The translations under genes and the position numbers were made by a program. The notes below the pieces were generated by a model that saw only the letters and a program-made list of their open reading frames with translations, ran no database searches and was not told the origin of the DNA. A stretch of 64,000 nt of DNA from NCBI GenBank assembly GCA_940671915.1, contig CALNVZ010000641.1, positions 3,796,431 through 3,860,430 of the forward strand, in the 5' to 3' direction. This document shows positions 47,591 through 57,384 of this stretch, in pieces. Within the stretch, counting starts at the first letter, position 1. Every line of letters starts with the position of its first letter. Origin of the DNA: Paracentrotus lividus. Its lineage: Eukaryota; Echinodermata; Echinoidea; Camarodonta; Echinidae.

Positions 47591-47645
47591 GTTAACTTTT
47601 TAAAACATGAAAGAAAATCAATAAAGTAATCTTGAATCTTGAATC
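47560..47645 (+). mobile_element. LINE 3' tail with CTTGAAT repeats
   Basis: GAAAGAAAATCAATAAAGTA is followed by ATCTTGAATCTTGAATCATT. A short A-rich end finishing in tandem CTTGAAT units is how CR1/L2-type LINEs end. The element's left boundary is not visible. Confidence 0.4.
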
Positions 47646-47827
47646 ATTGATTTGTTGTGTAAATTCATATTCGGCTTACATGAAAATAATAATAATTAAA
47701 ACAAAGTAAATAGCTTATCGTTAGGTGATGCACGTGATACGTTTTATGGCATTTTTTTTTCTTCGTTATTGTTTAGATAATCTTATGCATTCTTCAATAT
47801 TTTGTTTTCATTTTTTCCTTATTTTAG

Positions 47828-47936
47828 GCACGAATCATTGGGCTTTCAAACATGATGAAAAAACGACCTTCAACTGCCTGCTATTTTGGGGATTATCTCC
47901 TTCTGTTCTTTATGAAAGAATTGTGCAGCAAAAATA
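47828..47936 (+). other. Possible terminal exon (weak)
   Basis: A good acceptor (TTTTTTCCTTATTTTAG) opens a frame of 35 codons ending in TAG at 47934-47936, containing NHWAFKHDEKTTFNCLLFWG. No domain is recognised and no matching donor-side exon is visible. One such coincidence in 64 kb is not surprising. Confidence 0.15.
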
Positions 47937-47949
47937 GAAGTGTAAAAGA

Positions 47950-48215
47950 GCGTTGACATCACTACCCCGAATCAGAGAGGCGTTCAGCCACAAGATACTC
48001 GAAAACAAGCTCCGACACGCGATACCGCGCTGTGAATGGCTGGTTAAGTGCGGTCACGTGATCGGGCGATGACCCTGAGAGATACGGCGCCACGGTTGAT
48101 TCAACTCGTATGACCTGGAGTGATACGCTTCTCAAAACATTGACACGTGCTAGCATTGGATCAAACCTCTTCGGTTCCACTTCGTCAATGGTAACATTAG
48201 ATGAACAAGCAACCG
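47950..48215. promoter_or_regulatory. CpG-rich block with a TCACGTGA E-box
   Basis: The block is CpG-rich compared with the flanks and contains GGTCACGTGATC (48053-48064), a palindromic E-box of the MiT/USF type. Both strands have open frames (minus 47962-48180 and plus 48110-48310), as is common in GC-richer DNA, but neither has a recognisable domain. A promoter or a degenerate first exon are both possible. Confidence 0.25.
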
Positions 48216-48219
48216 CTCA

Positions 48220-48590
48220 GATAGTATTATCCTCTTCTTTCGCTTATGGTTTGTATGATAATGAAAGCAGGATCCCGTATTTTGTATCAATTAAACTGAA
48301 GCCTTCATAAAATTTCATATCAGTATCGGCAGAAATTAAACTCTCTTTTATTTTTCTCGTTGAATTGATTACATTTTATATTAATATTATTTTATAATAT
48401 TTATGTTATTATATCATTATATTTATAGTTATATTACACTAATATTATTATTATTATTTTATACTCAGCATTAATAATCGACTTAATGATTTAGAATGTT
48501 TGTTTGTTAGGTATATGTTATCTTAAACAAATTATTTTTCGCGCTTTTATCATTCCCACTGCACTTGTCGTCACTCTGTTAAATCCTTAT
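48220..48590. other. AT-rich intergenic DNA
   Basis: An ATATT-rich stretch from 48370 to 48460; no gene seen. Confidence 0.5.
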
Positions 48591-49052
48591 TATAGGTTTT
48601 CCCGGCCAACTTCATACATTTATCATCCGTTTTCATTTAATGTGTATTCAAATTCTTGTTTTTGATGCGACAGACTGACTTTAGTCAAACAATTACGTGT
48701 TCATGCTCTCAAATTCGTTTTTAGACACACAAAATAATGGATGCAAAGTTCAAATTCGGATATAGGCATTTAATTTCATTATGTGTGCATTCAAATTAGT
48801 GCGGATTTGAGTATACGGAATGAAATGTCGACAGGATAAAGACGAATTTGAATAGTTATTGCCGAATGTATATGCTTATTATGTGAAGTAGAATGCGCAA
48901 ATACGAAATCGATCACAACAATCGTTAACTTTTATGACTGAATACGATTTTGACTGGCAACATTTCGATGCATCAGCGTTTTTTTCCGAAAATGAATGCC
49001 TCTTATATGCAATTGATTGACAAAACAATGAAATTGGCCGGGAAAACCTATA
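48591..49052. mobile_element. MITE with TATAGGTTTTCCCGGCCAA termini, intact copy
   Basis: A 462-base element with inverted ends TATAGGTTTTCCCGGCCAAC and ATTGGCCGGGAAAACCTATA. The inside includes GTGTATTCAAATTCTTG, GATGCGACAGACTGACTTTA, CAAAGTTCAAATTCGGATAT and CGAATGTATATGCTTATTAT. A second copy at 57385-58241 is the same except for a 400-base insertion. Frame 48879-49073 lies within it. Confidence 0.9.
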
Positions 49053-49054
49053 TT

Positions 49055-49605
49055 TAAAAAAAAAAGCAGACACAGAAAATGCAGAATATAAAAATACTAA
49101 TTAGGACGTATTATCAGTTTTGTACCGTTTTCTTAGTCTTACATAAAGTTTGGGCTACATAGATTTTTAAAATAAATTAATTCGCCCACGTACTCACAAG
49201 AGCAGTGACTTAATTTGAATAACAAATACAGAATGATGCAGAAAATAGAAATTTCAATTAGGCCATGTTATCAAAATGATATTTACGTATTTGCATCCAT
49301 TGAATTAAACTCTCCATTTGTATGAACTCACCATGTAAATCTATTTAAATTAATAAAATAAGAGAGAGTAAAATTAGAAAAAGGATATGTCTTCAGACAC
49401 ATAATTAAATGTTTCTATTTTCACAAGAAGGCCTACACCCAATTTATCATTTAACGTAGAACATCGTAAAATGTCAGTCCGAATACATCACGTGTGAATA
49501 GTTGTTCAAACAGCATTTAAAATCATTGCCCATTAAAGCCGGTTCGCACTGACGACTACTTCAGTAACGTTTTTCGGCACCTTTTTTTATTATGAGACCC
49601 CGCGG
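49055..49605. other. AT-rich intergenic DNA
   Basis: No gene seen. AAGCCGGTTCGCACTGACGA at 49538 resembles a GGTTCACA-type MITE end, but no partner was found. Confidence 0.4.
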
Positions 49606-49611
49606 TTGTGC

Positions 49612-49744
49612 CAGTAGCGGATGCAGACCGGAGTCACACAATGAACTTACCGGGCCCATGCGTAAACATAACAGAGCCGCTTTTGTCCCCAAAAAATTGG
49701 GCCCCCGAAATGCATTCAATTCGATTTTCTTGGATCCGCGCCTG
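49612..49744 (+). mobile_element. 133-base MITE, CAG..GCGGATCCAG family, with TGTGC target duplication
   Basis: It starts CAGTAGCGGATGCAG and ends CTTGGATCCGCGCCTG. The five bases before it (TGTGC) are repeated just after it (TGTGC). The centre (ACCGGGCCCATGCGTAAACA, CAGAGCCGCTTTTGTC, AAAATTGGGCCC) matches in reverse the copy at 8887-9020. The frames of 70-81 codons on both strands here are products of the repeat. Confidence 0.8.
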
Positions 49745-49897
49745 TGTGCATTGCCTAGCAGAAAGATACACACCTACTTTGACGGTCTCATATTTATTAT
49801 TTTTTTCTTTTAATGTATGACATTGATTGTTGTTGTTCATGTTATAGAGCAACCAAAAGTTATTTACATGAAATACCAAATTTATACACGTGCTATC

Positions 49898-50305
49898 AGG
49901 CTGGGTTCACATAGAAGTATACGGTTTTCGGTATACGGTATTTGTTCAATCGCTATTCAGTATTCGCTATACGCCATACGGACACGGCGGTTCACATAGC
50001 GGATTCGCCCAAACTATACTCGGCCTATTGAAGTTGATCCACGCATGCGAGCAATGTACAAACAACAGGAATGTAGGTATACTCGCCACGAAAATCGAAC
50101 TTGTGCGATTCCCACTATACTATACGAAACGCAACTATACGATATTCCAAGTAGTTCCCTTGTATGTCATGTATGTGAACCGGTTTTTGGAAATGCCATT
50201 GTTCAACCAGTGAATGTCGCTTGTTCGATTTTCGGTATTCGCGTGCCCTCGCGAAAACGAACCGAATACCCGAGCCGTATAGCTCTATGTGAATGAACCC
50301 AGCCT
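49898..50305. mobile_element. MITE with AGGCTGGGTTCACATAGA termini, copy 1
   Basis: A 408-base element begins AGGCTGGGTTCACATAGAAG and ends GAATGAACCCAGCCT. Just inside the ends are palindromic runs of GTATACGG, CGGTATACGG and CGCTATTCG. The right end has a 4-base insertion (GTGAATGAACCC against GTGAACCC in copy 2). Frames 49890-50213 and 50045-50296 lie in it. Confidence 0.9.
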
Positions 50306-50306
50306 T

Positions 50307-50766
50307 AGGCTTGGTTCACATAGAAGTATACGGTATACGCTATTCGCTATTCGCTATTCGGCATACGCTATACGAGTATAGCTACCTATTTCGTACTTTT
50401 CGCCGATGACATGGAATTTTCAAACAAAGAAATTTCGGCTTTCCTCCTCCTATCCAACGCTGAGGAGGCTAATGTGAGGAGGAAAATAGTTAATTAATCA
50501 AAATAGGGGAAATTCAGAACATCTGAACACACGAATTGTAAATGAAGAGCGGTATACGCAGGAAAAAATCGAACAAGCGCGATTCCCGTATACTACACGA
50601 AATGCAGCTATACGCACTTTTCGAGCAGTGCCGCCCGATGTGAACCAGTATTTTGAAATCGTATTGCTTGACACGGGAATGTGGCATGTTCGATTTCAGC
50701 TATTCGAGTGCCCTCGCAAAAACGAGCCGTATAGGCGAGCCGTATAGCTCTATGTGAACCCAGCCT
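50307..50766. mobile_element. MITE with AGGCTGGGTTCACATAGA termini, copy 2, in tandem with copy 1
   Basis: It begins AGGCTTGGTTCACATAGAAG one base after copy 1 ends and finishes CTATGTGAACCCAGCCT. It shares GAGCCGTATAGCTCTATGTG, AATCGAACAAGCGCGATTCC and TTCGAGTGCCCTCGCAAAAA-like text with copy 1 but differs in the middle. Head-to-tail placement suggests insertion into, or next to, the end of a sibling. Confidence 0.9.
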
Positions 50767-50867
50767 AATGGAAATGAAAAATCTGTTAAAAAATTCCGTT
50801 CCAATTTTGGAAATAAACACGCATATTTCTAAAAGACCCTGATTGAGGTTAAACAATCACTTAAATA

Positions 50868-50888
50868 TATATATATATATATATATTA
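50868..50888. repeat. Short (AT)n tract
   Basis: About ten AT units. Confidence 0.85.
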
Positions 50889-51099
50889 GTACAGTGGAAG
50901 GTCGCTTCTTTTTGAGTAATTTTTTATGACTTTTCTTTCATTTAGAGAGCCAGAAATGTAGGCCACCGAACAAAACTCTTTACAAACACCCACACTGGTT
51001 TTGACAATTTGAGCGGAAGAGACAAACTAATCTTTCCAATTATTTTTGGAAATCCCCAATTGTATTTTACGTCTAGACAGACTTTCTGAAATTCGTATT

Positions 51100-51442
51100 A
51101 AACATCAAAAAGGTAAGTGCAAGAAATTTGACCTGATTGTTGCACCTTGCTGTTTTCACAAAATTGGTTTCAAATTATGTTTTTTTATCAGCTTTATTCG
51201 TCTGTTCGTGGAAATGGAAATATTATCGCCCCTGTTTTAGCTCAGAGGCTTTCGGGGATTATTGTTCGCATGTACAATGAAGCAGAGGTGTGTTTCAATT
51301 TCAAAAAAGACAATACAGAATATACCCGAAGATTAAAAAAGCAAGAACAAACAAAAATGACAATGAAATTGAGAGGGGAAAAAGACAGTAAAAGGAATTT
51401 TCTTTTCGATTTTTCTGACGAAATATATCAACATGCATTTAA
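51100..51442. other. Region with isolated splice-like signals, no supported exon
   Basis: A strong donor-like AAAAAGGTAAGTGC is centred on 51102, and an acceptor-like CCCCTGTTTTAG ends at 51240. An open stretch of lysine-rich codons (51241-51440) follows in the 51147-51515 frame and then runs into a MITE. No domain, and the two signals do not define a shared coherent reading frame, so I do not annotate an exon. Confidence 0.2.
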
Positions 51443-51704
51443 ATTGAAGATGCTAGTACTAGAAGTTCCTATCTTACATCAAATCAGTTTTGAGAAACAG
51501 AGGGTAAAAATGTAACATACGGACACCTAGTACTGGCATCTTCACTTATTTTACATATTCTGAAAGAGTAACTTTTCCCGCATCTTTTGGTACCATTTTT
51601 GTGTGGTATGTCTTTACGCTTGGATGAACACGACACATTGTTACATAAATGTAACAGAGGGCCAAAATGTAACATACGAACTTCTAGTACTAGCATCTTC
51701 AATT
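51443..51704. mobile_element. MITE with TTGAAGATGCTAGTACTAG termini, copy 1
   Basis: A 262-base element has ends ATTGAAGATGCTAGTACTAG and CTAGTACTAGCATCTTCAAT as perfect inverted repeats. An extra inner copy of the right end (CCTAGTACTGGCATCTTCAC) lies at about 51522-51545. The palindrome CTAGTACTAG lies inside each end. The inside has CAGAGGGTAAAAATGTAACA and GGTACCATTTTTGTGTGGTA. Confidence 0.9.
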
Positions 51705-51747
51705 GTACCAAAGCAATTTATATTTTTGGAAATGCAATAAAAAAATA

Positions 51748-52023
51748 ATTGAAGATGCTAGTACTAGATGTTCCTATGTTACATCAAATCAGTTTTGAGA
51801 AACAGAGGGTAAAAATGTAGCATACAAACATCTAGTACTAGCATCGTCACTTATTTTACATATTCCGAAAGAAAAACTCCTAAAGAATAACTCTTCCCGC
51901 ATCTTTTGGTACCATTTTTGTGTGGTATGTCTTTACGCTTGGATGAACACGACACATTGTTACATAAATGTAACAGAGGGCCAAAATGTAACATACGAAC
52001 ATCTAGTACTAGCATCTTCAATT
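51748..52023. mobile_element. MITE with TTGAAGATGCTAGTACTAG termini, copy 2
   Basis: It has the same ends and inner repeat as copy 1, in the same orientation, 43 bases downstream. The interior is nearly identical (GGATGAACACGACACATTGT, CATAAATGTAACAGAGGGCC) apart from an extra AAAACTCCTAAAGAATAAC. High identity implies a recent tandem duplication or a recent double insertion. Confidence 0.9.
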
Positions 52024-52417
52024 ACTTTCTTATTCGTTTTCGATTTTGCTTATTCGTACTTTGGTAAATCATCGATTTCCAAATTAATGAACGAGCTTGT
52101 ATTTATTTGTTGTATTTTCTGATATACATTTCTTGGGCAATTATCGAATGAAGGCAGAAAGCTGTGTTTAAAGACGAAATCTCACGAAATTCTGACGTCA
52201 ACAATCGTCAAAAGTTTTTTTTAACATACATTTTCATATAGTTCTATTGTCTATTCAAAGAAAGTGACGTACACGCATGCTATACATGGCTTCAATTACT
52301 CTGAACGTTGAAATGACTATTGTGTGCTGCGTATCAAGCGAAGATAATGCGTCTTTCCTAAATTTTAATTACTTTGACTGTAAGCAAAAGCAAAACACTG
52401 TATCGCGCGTAGCATAC

Positions 52418-52652
52418 TAATGCGGCGGTCACAACTCGCCGTACCTTCGACGTGCAATTCCTTACGACGGATTTCGTAGAAAAATCGTGCAGCGCAGGTA
52501 CCTCGGAGGCACGTTGCATGTACGACGTGCAGGAAGTATTTCCAATACCGTTACTACAGAAACGCAGGAATCGCAGAAATTTACCAACGACCTGTGCATT
52601 CATTGTACATGCAACGCCCCGTAGCCTACGACGAGTTGTGACCGCCGCATTA
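52418..52652. mobile_element. MITE with TAATGCGGCGGTCACAAC perfect termini
   Basis: The first 21 bases and the last 21 are perfect inverted repeats (AATGCGGCGGTCACAACTCG on the left). The 235-base body is CpG-rich, with CGTACCTTCGACGTGCA, TTACGACGGATTTCG and the inverted GTACGACGTGCAGGA. Terminal TAA and TTA could be part of the repeat. Perfect ends mean a young insertion. Frames 52358-52729 and 52452-52763 are explained by it. Confidence 0.95.
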
Positions 52653-52994
52653 ATATTGGCTTTGATAAATTTAGTCACAGGTTTCACACATATATCGGGT
52701 TTAGAAATAATGAAAAAAATTATGGGCAACTTTGAGACCGTAATGGTATGCTCTTTGAATTAGAATAAATTTTGAACGCAATTAAGTAAATTGATTTCAA
52801 ATTATCCTAAAAATCGGAAAACACAGCGAAAAATTCGCGTTACCCTTTGTAAAATATACGTGGGTTTCTCCATCCCCGTTTCTAGAATATATCTAACATT
52901 TGATTGCCAATTTCATTTGAGCATGCTAAATTGGGGCAGCAGTTTCGCAATTTTAATCTTTTTCTGATCTAAAGTATGCTTAGAATACTATACT

Positions 52995-53425
52995 GTACAT
53001 TAATAATATCACAACTGTGGTTAATGCACATTTTAACACTTCAAAACGCGTTTGACAAATTCATTGTTATATAACTTGAATGATATATGCAACGGTTACA
53101 AAATGCGGGTTGAGTAAAGGAAAAGTAATTATCCTTCTGTAAACAATAGGGTTCATTTTATGCAAAACTGACCAGATTTCACCATTAATAAATCATTATT
53201 TATTAATAATATCATCATATTACATTAATAATATCACAACTGAAGTTAATGCAATTTTTTAACACTTCGAAACGCGTTTGACAAATTCATTGTAAGATAA
53301 CTTGAATGATTTGTGCAATGGCTACAAAGGGAAAAGTAAATTTCTCTTTGTAAATAATTATAGGGTTCCTTCATGTGAAACTGAGTATATTTCACTATTA
53401 ATAGCTCATTATCCATTAATATCAC
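52995..53425 (+). repeat. Tandem duplication of a roughly 215-base unit
   Basis: ACATTAATAATATCACAACT, CGCGTTTGACAAATTCATTG and ATAACTTGAATGAT occur at about 52998-53085 and again at about 53223-53310, followed in both by GGAAAAGTAA, TTCTCTTTGTAAA-like and CACCATTAATA-like text. The copies differ by scattered substitutions and small deletions, so the duplication is old. Confidence 0.75.
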
Positions 53426-53517
53426 TTACATTCCAAAATGTATAGAACGATGAAATAAATTAAATGGTAAATTTTATATGAATATGTACAAACTCATTAC
53501 GAATAAACGACCTAATT

Positions 53518-53755
53518 CCTACAGTCACACAGACATTTACGTTGAGCTACGTCCGGCGTTGCGTCCCTTTTTTTTTTTTTTTTTTTTTTGCGGTTCCCCA
53601 CGGATGCTTTCCCGTGATAGTCAGCAGTGGAAATAGTGGTAATTTCGTTCATCCAATAAAACAAAGATAATACAAAAGAAATGATAGAATAGAAGATGAA
53701 ATAAAGATAAAACAACAGAAGCGTAACTAAACGTAAGTGTCTTTGACTGTAGCAT
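53518..53755 (-). mobile_element. MITE, TGCTRCAGTCACACAGACAC family, copy C
   Basis: It runs CTACAGTCACACAGACATTT to TCTTTGACTGTAGCATAA and has the internal family text in reverse orientation (GGATGCTTTCCCGTGATAGT, CAGCAGTGGAAATAGTGG, GTTCATCCAATAAAACAAAG). A T-run of about 22 (53569-53589) replaces the A-rich bases of other copies. Confidence 0.9.
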
Positions 53756-53759
53756 AAAG

Positions 53760-54690
53760 GTGGCGTCGAAGTCAAGGATGGTGGATGACTGACTAGTCAC
53801 GTGACCTTTAGGTAACGCCATGAGGCGCAGGTGTGTTGTTAAGTACTGAAGTTAGAATAGTCTGCAAACACAGACCCTTTTTTTATATTAAATGCGTTTC
53901 CAATTAGCCTAAAGTTCATTCTTTTTTTAATCTTTTGAAGTTGTTGCAGCTTTATATTAAAGCTTTTACAGGCTGTACTATTCCGTTTTAATTTTTTGTT
54001 GAATATCAGTTTTCATTATTATTTTTTTTTATATGGCGTCATGACCAACACGGGTGTTTGTGATTGTATTACATGTTTTCTGCCCACTGATTTTCTTTTT
54101 TTTTTCAATTCATATACACAAGTTGACTTAGATTCATAAACTTAATAAGACAAATACAAGGAGGGTACAATAAACCTATATTACAAAATTTGATCGCAGA
54201 CTTAATCAGGTATGTTATATATATCTTTGACGAAATAAAGCCCGAAACATAGTTTATCCTATTTTATTTTTAAGTAAGATCAACGGGCCTGGAGATGGAA
54301 ACTAACTATATATGTTTACTTCAGGACTACTATGCGGGAAATGTCAATGTGCGCTCGAATGGTTTGTCACATGTTTGTTTGTGTTGTATAAGTTGAACTT
54401 CAGTTACCTCTTGGACGTTCAATCTAACTCATGCAGATGGTCAAAACTTATCGCGAGCAACAATTTTAATGTAGCTGTAGGAAAGGTAGGCCTTCTGCAA
54501 AACGTCCTGCTCTATTACATGACTGTTGCGTCTTAATTGCACAAAAGGTGTATGCGCACGATAAACTTACGACCAATTATGAATTCTGAGATATGTCGGA
54601 AATATTCGCTTTGGTATTGCCGCTGACACACAATTATGACCAGACATGCCCAAAATTAACTATTTTTTTTGTATCCGTATGCGACTCTAA
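53760..54690. other. AT-rich intergenic DNA, no gene seen
   Basis: Short open frames (for example 54312-54536) have no domain or splice context. Nothing else recognised. Confidence 0.5.
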
Positions 54691-54921
54691 TGCTGCAGTC
54701 ACACAGACACTTACGTATAGATACGTTTATGTTGTTTTAATTGTATTTCATCTTCTATTCTTTCCTTTCTTATGTATTTCTTTGTTTTACTGGATGGACG
54801 AAATTATCAATATGTCCACTGCTGACTATGACGGGTAGGCATCCGTGGGGACCCGCAGAAAAGAAAATAATTTTTGGACGCAACCGGACGTAACTCAACG
54901 TAAGTGTCTGTGTGACTGTAG
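54691..54921 (+). mobile_element. MITE, TGCTRCAGTCACACAGACAC family, copy D
   Basis: It begins TGCTGCAGTCACACAGACAC and ends CGTAAGTGTCTGTGTGACTG. It is complete, with TTTCTTATGTATTTCTTTGT, ACTGCTGACTATGACGGG and CATCCGTGGGGACCCGCAG inside. Confidence 0.95.
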
Positions 54922-54959
54922 ATTTTGGCATCGGTTGATATCCGTTTAAATTAACTTCA

Positions 54960-55187
54960 TGCTGCAGTCACACAGACACTTACGTGTAGTTACGTTTTTG
55001 TTGTTTTAATCTTATTTCATCATCTGTTCTATCATTTCTTATGTATTTCTTTGTTTTATTGGATGAACGAAATTATCACTATTTCCACTATTGACGGGAA
55101 GGCATCCGTGGGGATCCGCAGAAAAGAAAATAATTTGTGGACGCAACCGGACGGAACTCAACGTATTTGTATGTGTGACTGCAGCAT
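54960..55187 (+). mobile_element. MITE, TGCTRCAGTCACACAGACAC family, copy E
   Basis: A complete copy in the same orientation as D, 38 bases downstream, ending ATGTGTGACTGCAGCAT. D and E are very similar and serve as the reference for the split copy B and the truncated copy A. Confidence 0.95.
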
Positions 55188-55189
55188 TA

Positions 55190-56080
55190 GATTGACGTCT
55201 ATCGTCAGGTGTTGTCCGTCAAAAAGGCCAAATAACTTTGGTCGCGATGACGGACAATGCCTGATGACAAACAGCAATTTAATCGCAATATTCATGCTCA
55301 AGTTAAATCCATTTGCTTCAGTTTTCATTCTATGTTTTATGATATCCCCCTTTCAATATAATACATCATCATAAAGTAATCTATGTACAAAATATTTTCA
55401 AAATAAAAACTTATATGATATCGTTTCTTAATACTATAGAAGCTGTTCGAAATGATCACTGTTATTGTCATTAAAAAACATCTTAATCTCAGTTGGATAT
55501 CACTTTCTCGATAAGAATATAATTAGAATAATTTTTTTTTTCCATCTGTGTCCTGAGGGTTCGTTATATTCAACTGATTGCATCGTGCATGGGCGCCTTG
55601 TAAAAAAAAGGAGAATAAATGGTCAAGATCCGCGGTGTCTTAGTGCATGCTGACCATGTCCCCCCGCTCACGTCCAGTAAGTTCGCATTAACACGCCCAC
55701 GTGTGTGGAGTTTAACCGTATGGTACGTGTCCACTTATCCACCTACAGATAATTCGTCTTGGTGGAAATATTCATATTATGAATGAAAGCGCCGTGAATC
55801 TAAAAACGACAACAATTTGTTCTTCCTCACAACAGGCCAAGAACTGGTTTGATTATGTTTTGTTTTATATGTCAGATCGCCACAGTGAGCAGGGTCATTA
55901 CGTAATTATTATTGCACCTTTTCTTGACAGGTCGGTTTTCTTTTCATGTTTATGTCATTTGTTTACAGGGATTCGGCATGTTAATACGAAGGTAATTCTT
56001 GCTTAATATTGCAAGCCTCACATAATAGGTAAATGTATATTCCCTAATACATATCGATTAATAAAAAAAAAAAAAAAAAA
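55190..56080. other. AT-rich intergenic DNA
   Basis: No supported gene. The right end (GAAGGTAATTCTTGCTTAAT, AGGTAAATGTATATTCCCTA, ATACATATCGATTA) is echoed after the gap at 56232-56325 (TAAGGTAATTCTTGCTTATA, AGGTAAACATCTATTCCCAA, GCATATCTATTACTT) with about three quarters identity. Confidence 0.4.
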
Positions 56081-56098
56081 NNNNNNNNNNNNNNNNNN
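56081..56098. other. Assembly gap (18 N) in an A-run
   Basis: The gap is flanked on both sides by A-runs of about 18. Its length differs from the two 25-N gaps, and the flanking text is only moderately similar, so it looks like an ordinary unresolved homopolymer. Confidence 0.95.
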
Positions 56099-56324
56099 AA
56101 AAAAAAAAAAAAAAAAACGTTTATGAAAAAGTTATCTGCGTCATGTGTTAGGCTATCGATTAAATGTGAAACCATTTCAAGAGATTTCCGTTTCCTTTAT
56201 ACCATTCGTTTAGGCGGATAATCCAACATCTTAAGGTAATTCTTGCTTATAATACTAACTGTAAAAAAAAAATCCCTATAAGAACAGGTAAACATCTATT
56301 CCCAAAAGCATATCTATTACTTAC

Positions 56325-56466
56325 AGAAATCATTAAGAGGACTTCTTTCCATGTATAGTGATTAATCCACGTAATGAATAGAAAAGAGGTTTTGGGGAAT
56401 GAAAAACACATTAGTGTGACATGAGGCTTCTGTTGACCTATTTTCAAAATCATTTGCCATCTTCGT
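56325..56466 (-). other. Possible minus-strand exon (weak)
   Basis: A donor-like GTAAGTAATAG follows the frame on the minus strand at 56324, and an acceptor-like CCGCTTTCAG lies at 56467. The frame between is open (part of the 56247-56516 frame) and contains LFITWINHYTWKEVLLMIS. The donor falls within the segment echoed at 55990-56060, which lowers confidence. No domain recognised. Confidence 0.15.
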
Positions 56467-56549
56467 CTGAAAGCGGATATGGATTTAGGTTTTTGGGTCG
56501 CACCTGACAAACACAAATCTGTTCGTAGATGGCGTAAATAATTTTCATA

Positions 56550-56699
56550 ATGGCGCTGGCTTTAGACATCACACAATTCTGCGACAAACAGCCGCGGACG
56601 CTCGATTTTTTATTTGGAGACGAGACGTTTAATTATCTAATTTTAAAAAAAATGATAATAATAAAATGTACATGTATATATTTATATTTATATTCGTGA
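56550..56699 (+). other. Short CpG-rich ATG-started frame, possible first exon (weak)
   Basis: CATAATGGCGCTGG opens a frame beginning MALALDITQFCDKQPRTLDF and continuing LFGDETFNYL before dissolving into AT-rich codons. The first 31 codons have a protein-like composition and a CpG-richer base use than the flanks. No clean donor is visible and I do not recognise the family. Confidence 0.2.
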
Positions 56700-57384
56700 T
56701 GATGTTAATAATGTCAGAATGTAAGTACGTTATTGAATTTTTGGCGTCCTCATGTGTGCATAATCAAACGACAGAAAAAAAAAAACGAAAAAAAAAAAAA
56801 ACTAAAAAACTAAAACACAGCTTGGGGAGGCCTTAAACGCCTTGGAGACTACTAACCTGCAAAAGGTGTCTGGTAAAATGTGAAATACATTCTTCGACCA
56901 CCCTTCCCTTGATATGTTTCTTCAAAATGTCACGAAATAATTGGCCTGAAAAACATCAAAATCGATGAATTTTGAGGAGAAGGAGTGGGAGAACTTTGGA
57001 ATTAACAACGAGTCGTGCATGAACATGACAAACAGTGCTCAATCATAGAGTTGAATGTAAAATATTATGTGTGACAGGAGTTTAAAATAAATAACGGGCT
57101 TATGTCGTTATGAACATATACCATGAAATTATCTAAACATGTCTAAAGATTGGAAATTATCAAATTCGTTCTTAAACCATCGTATGGATTATGTTTTATG
57201 GTATTATGAAATGAACAAAATTACCGTTCAAAGAATATTATATACAAAAAACATGCCTCGCCAAAAGTATTTTGCTTTCGTAGTGTCTCCAACGTGAATT
57301 GTATAAATTTGTGGGTATTGTTTGCAATTGTCAGAACTCTTACCTCCATCGCAAATGACTTAAACATATTTTTACATTGATTAT
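56700..57384. other. AT-rich intergenic DNA, no gene seen
   Basis: A-rich tract at 56776-56815; nothing else supported. Confidence 0.5.

Noticed and set aside
47962..48310. Opposing frames of 72 and 66 codons
   Set aside because: The peptide text looks protein-like, but there is no domain, no convincing splice boundary, and each strand is equally open.
51046..51110. Exon ending at the strong donor AAAAAGGTAAGTGC
   Set aside because: The upstream frame meets a stop at 51028-51030 with no acceptor in between, so no coherent exon can be drawn.
52358..52763. Two opposing frames of 103 and 123 codons
   Set aside because: Both cross the perfect-ended MITE at 52418-52652, whose CpG-rich palindromic DNA lacks stops on both strands.
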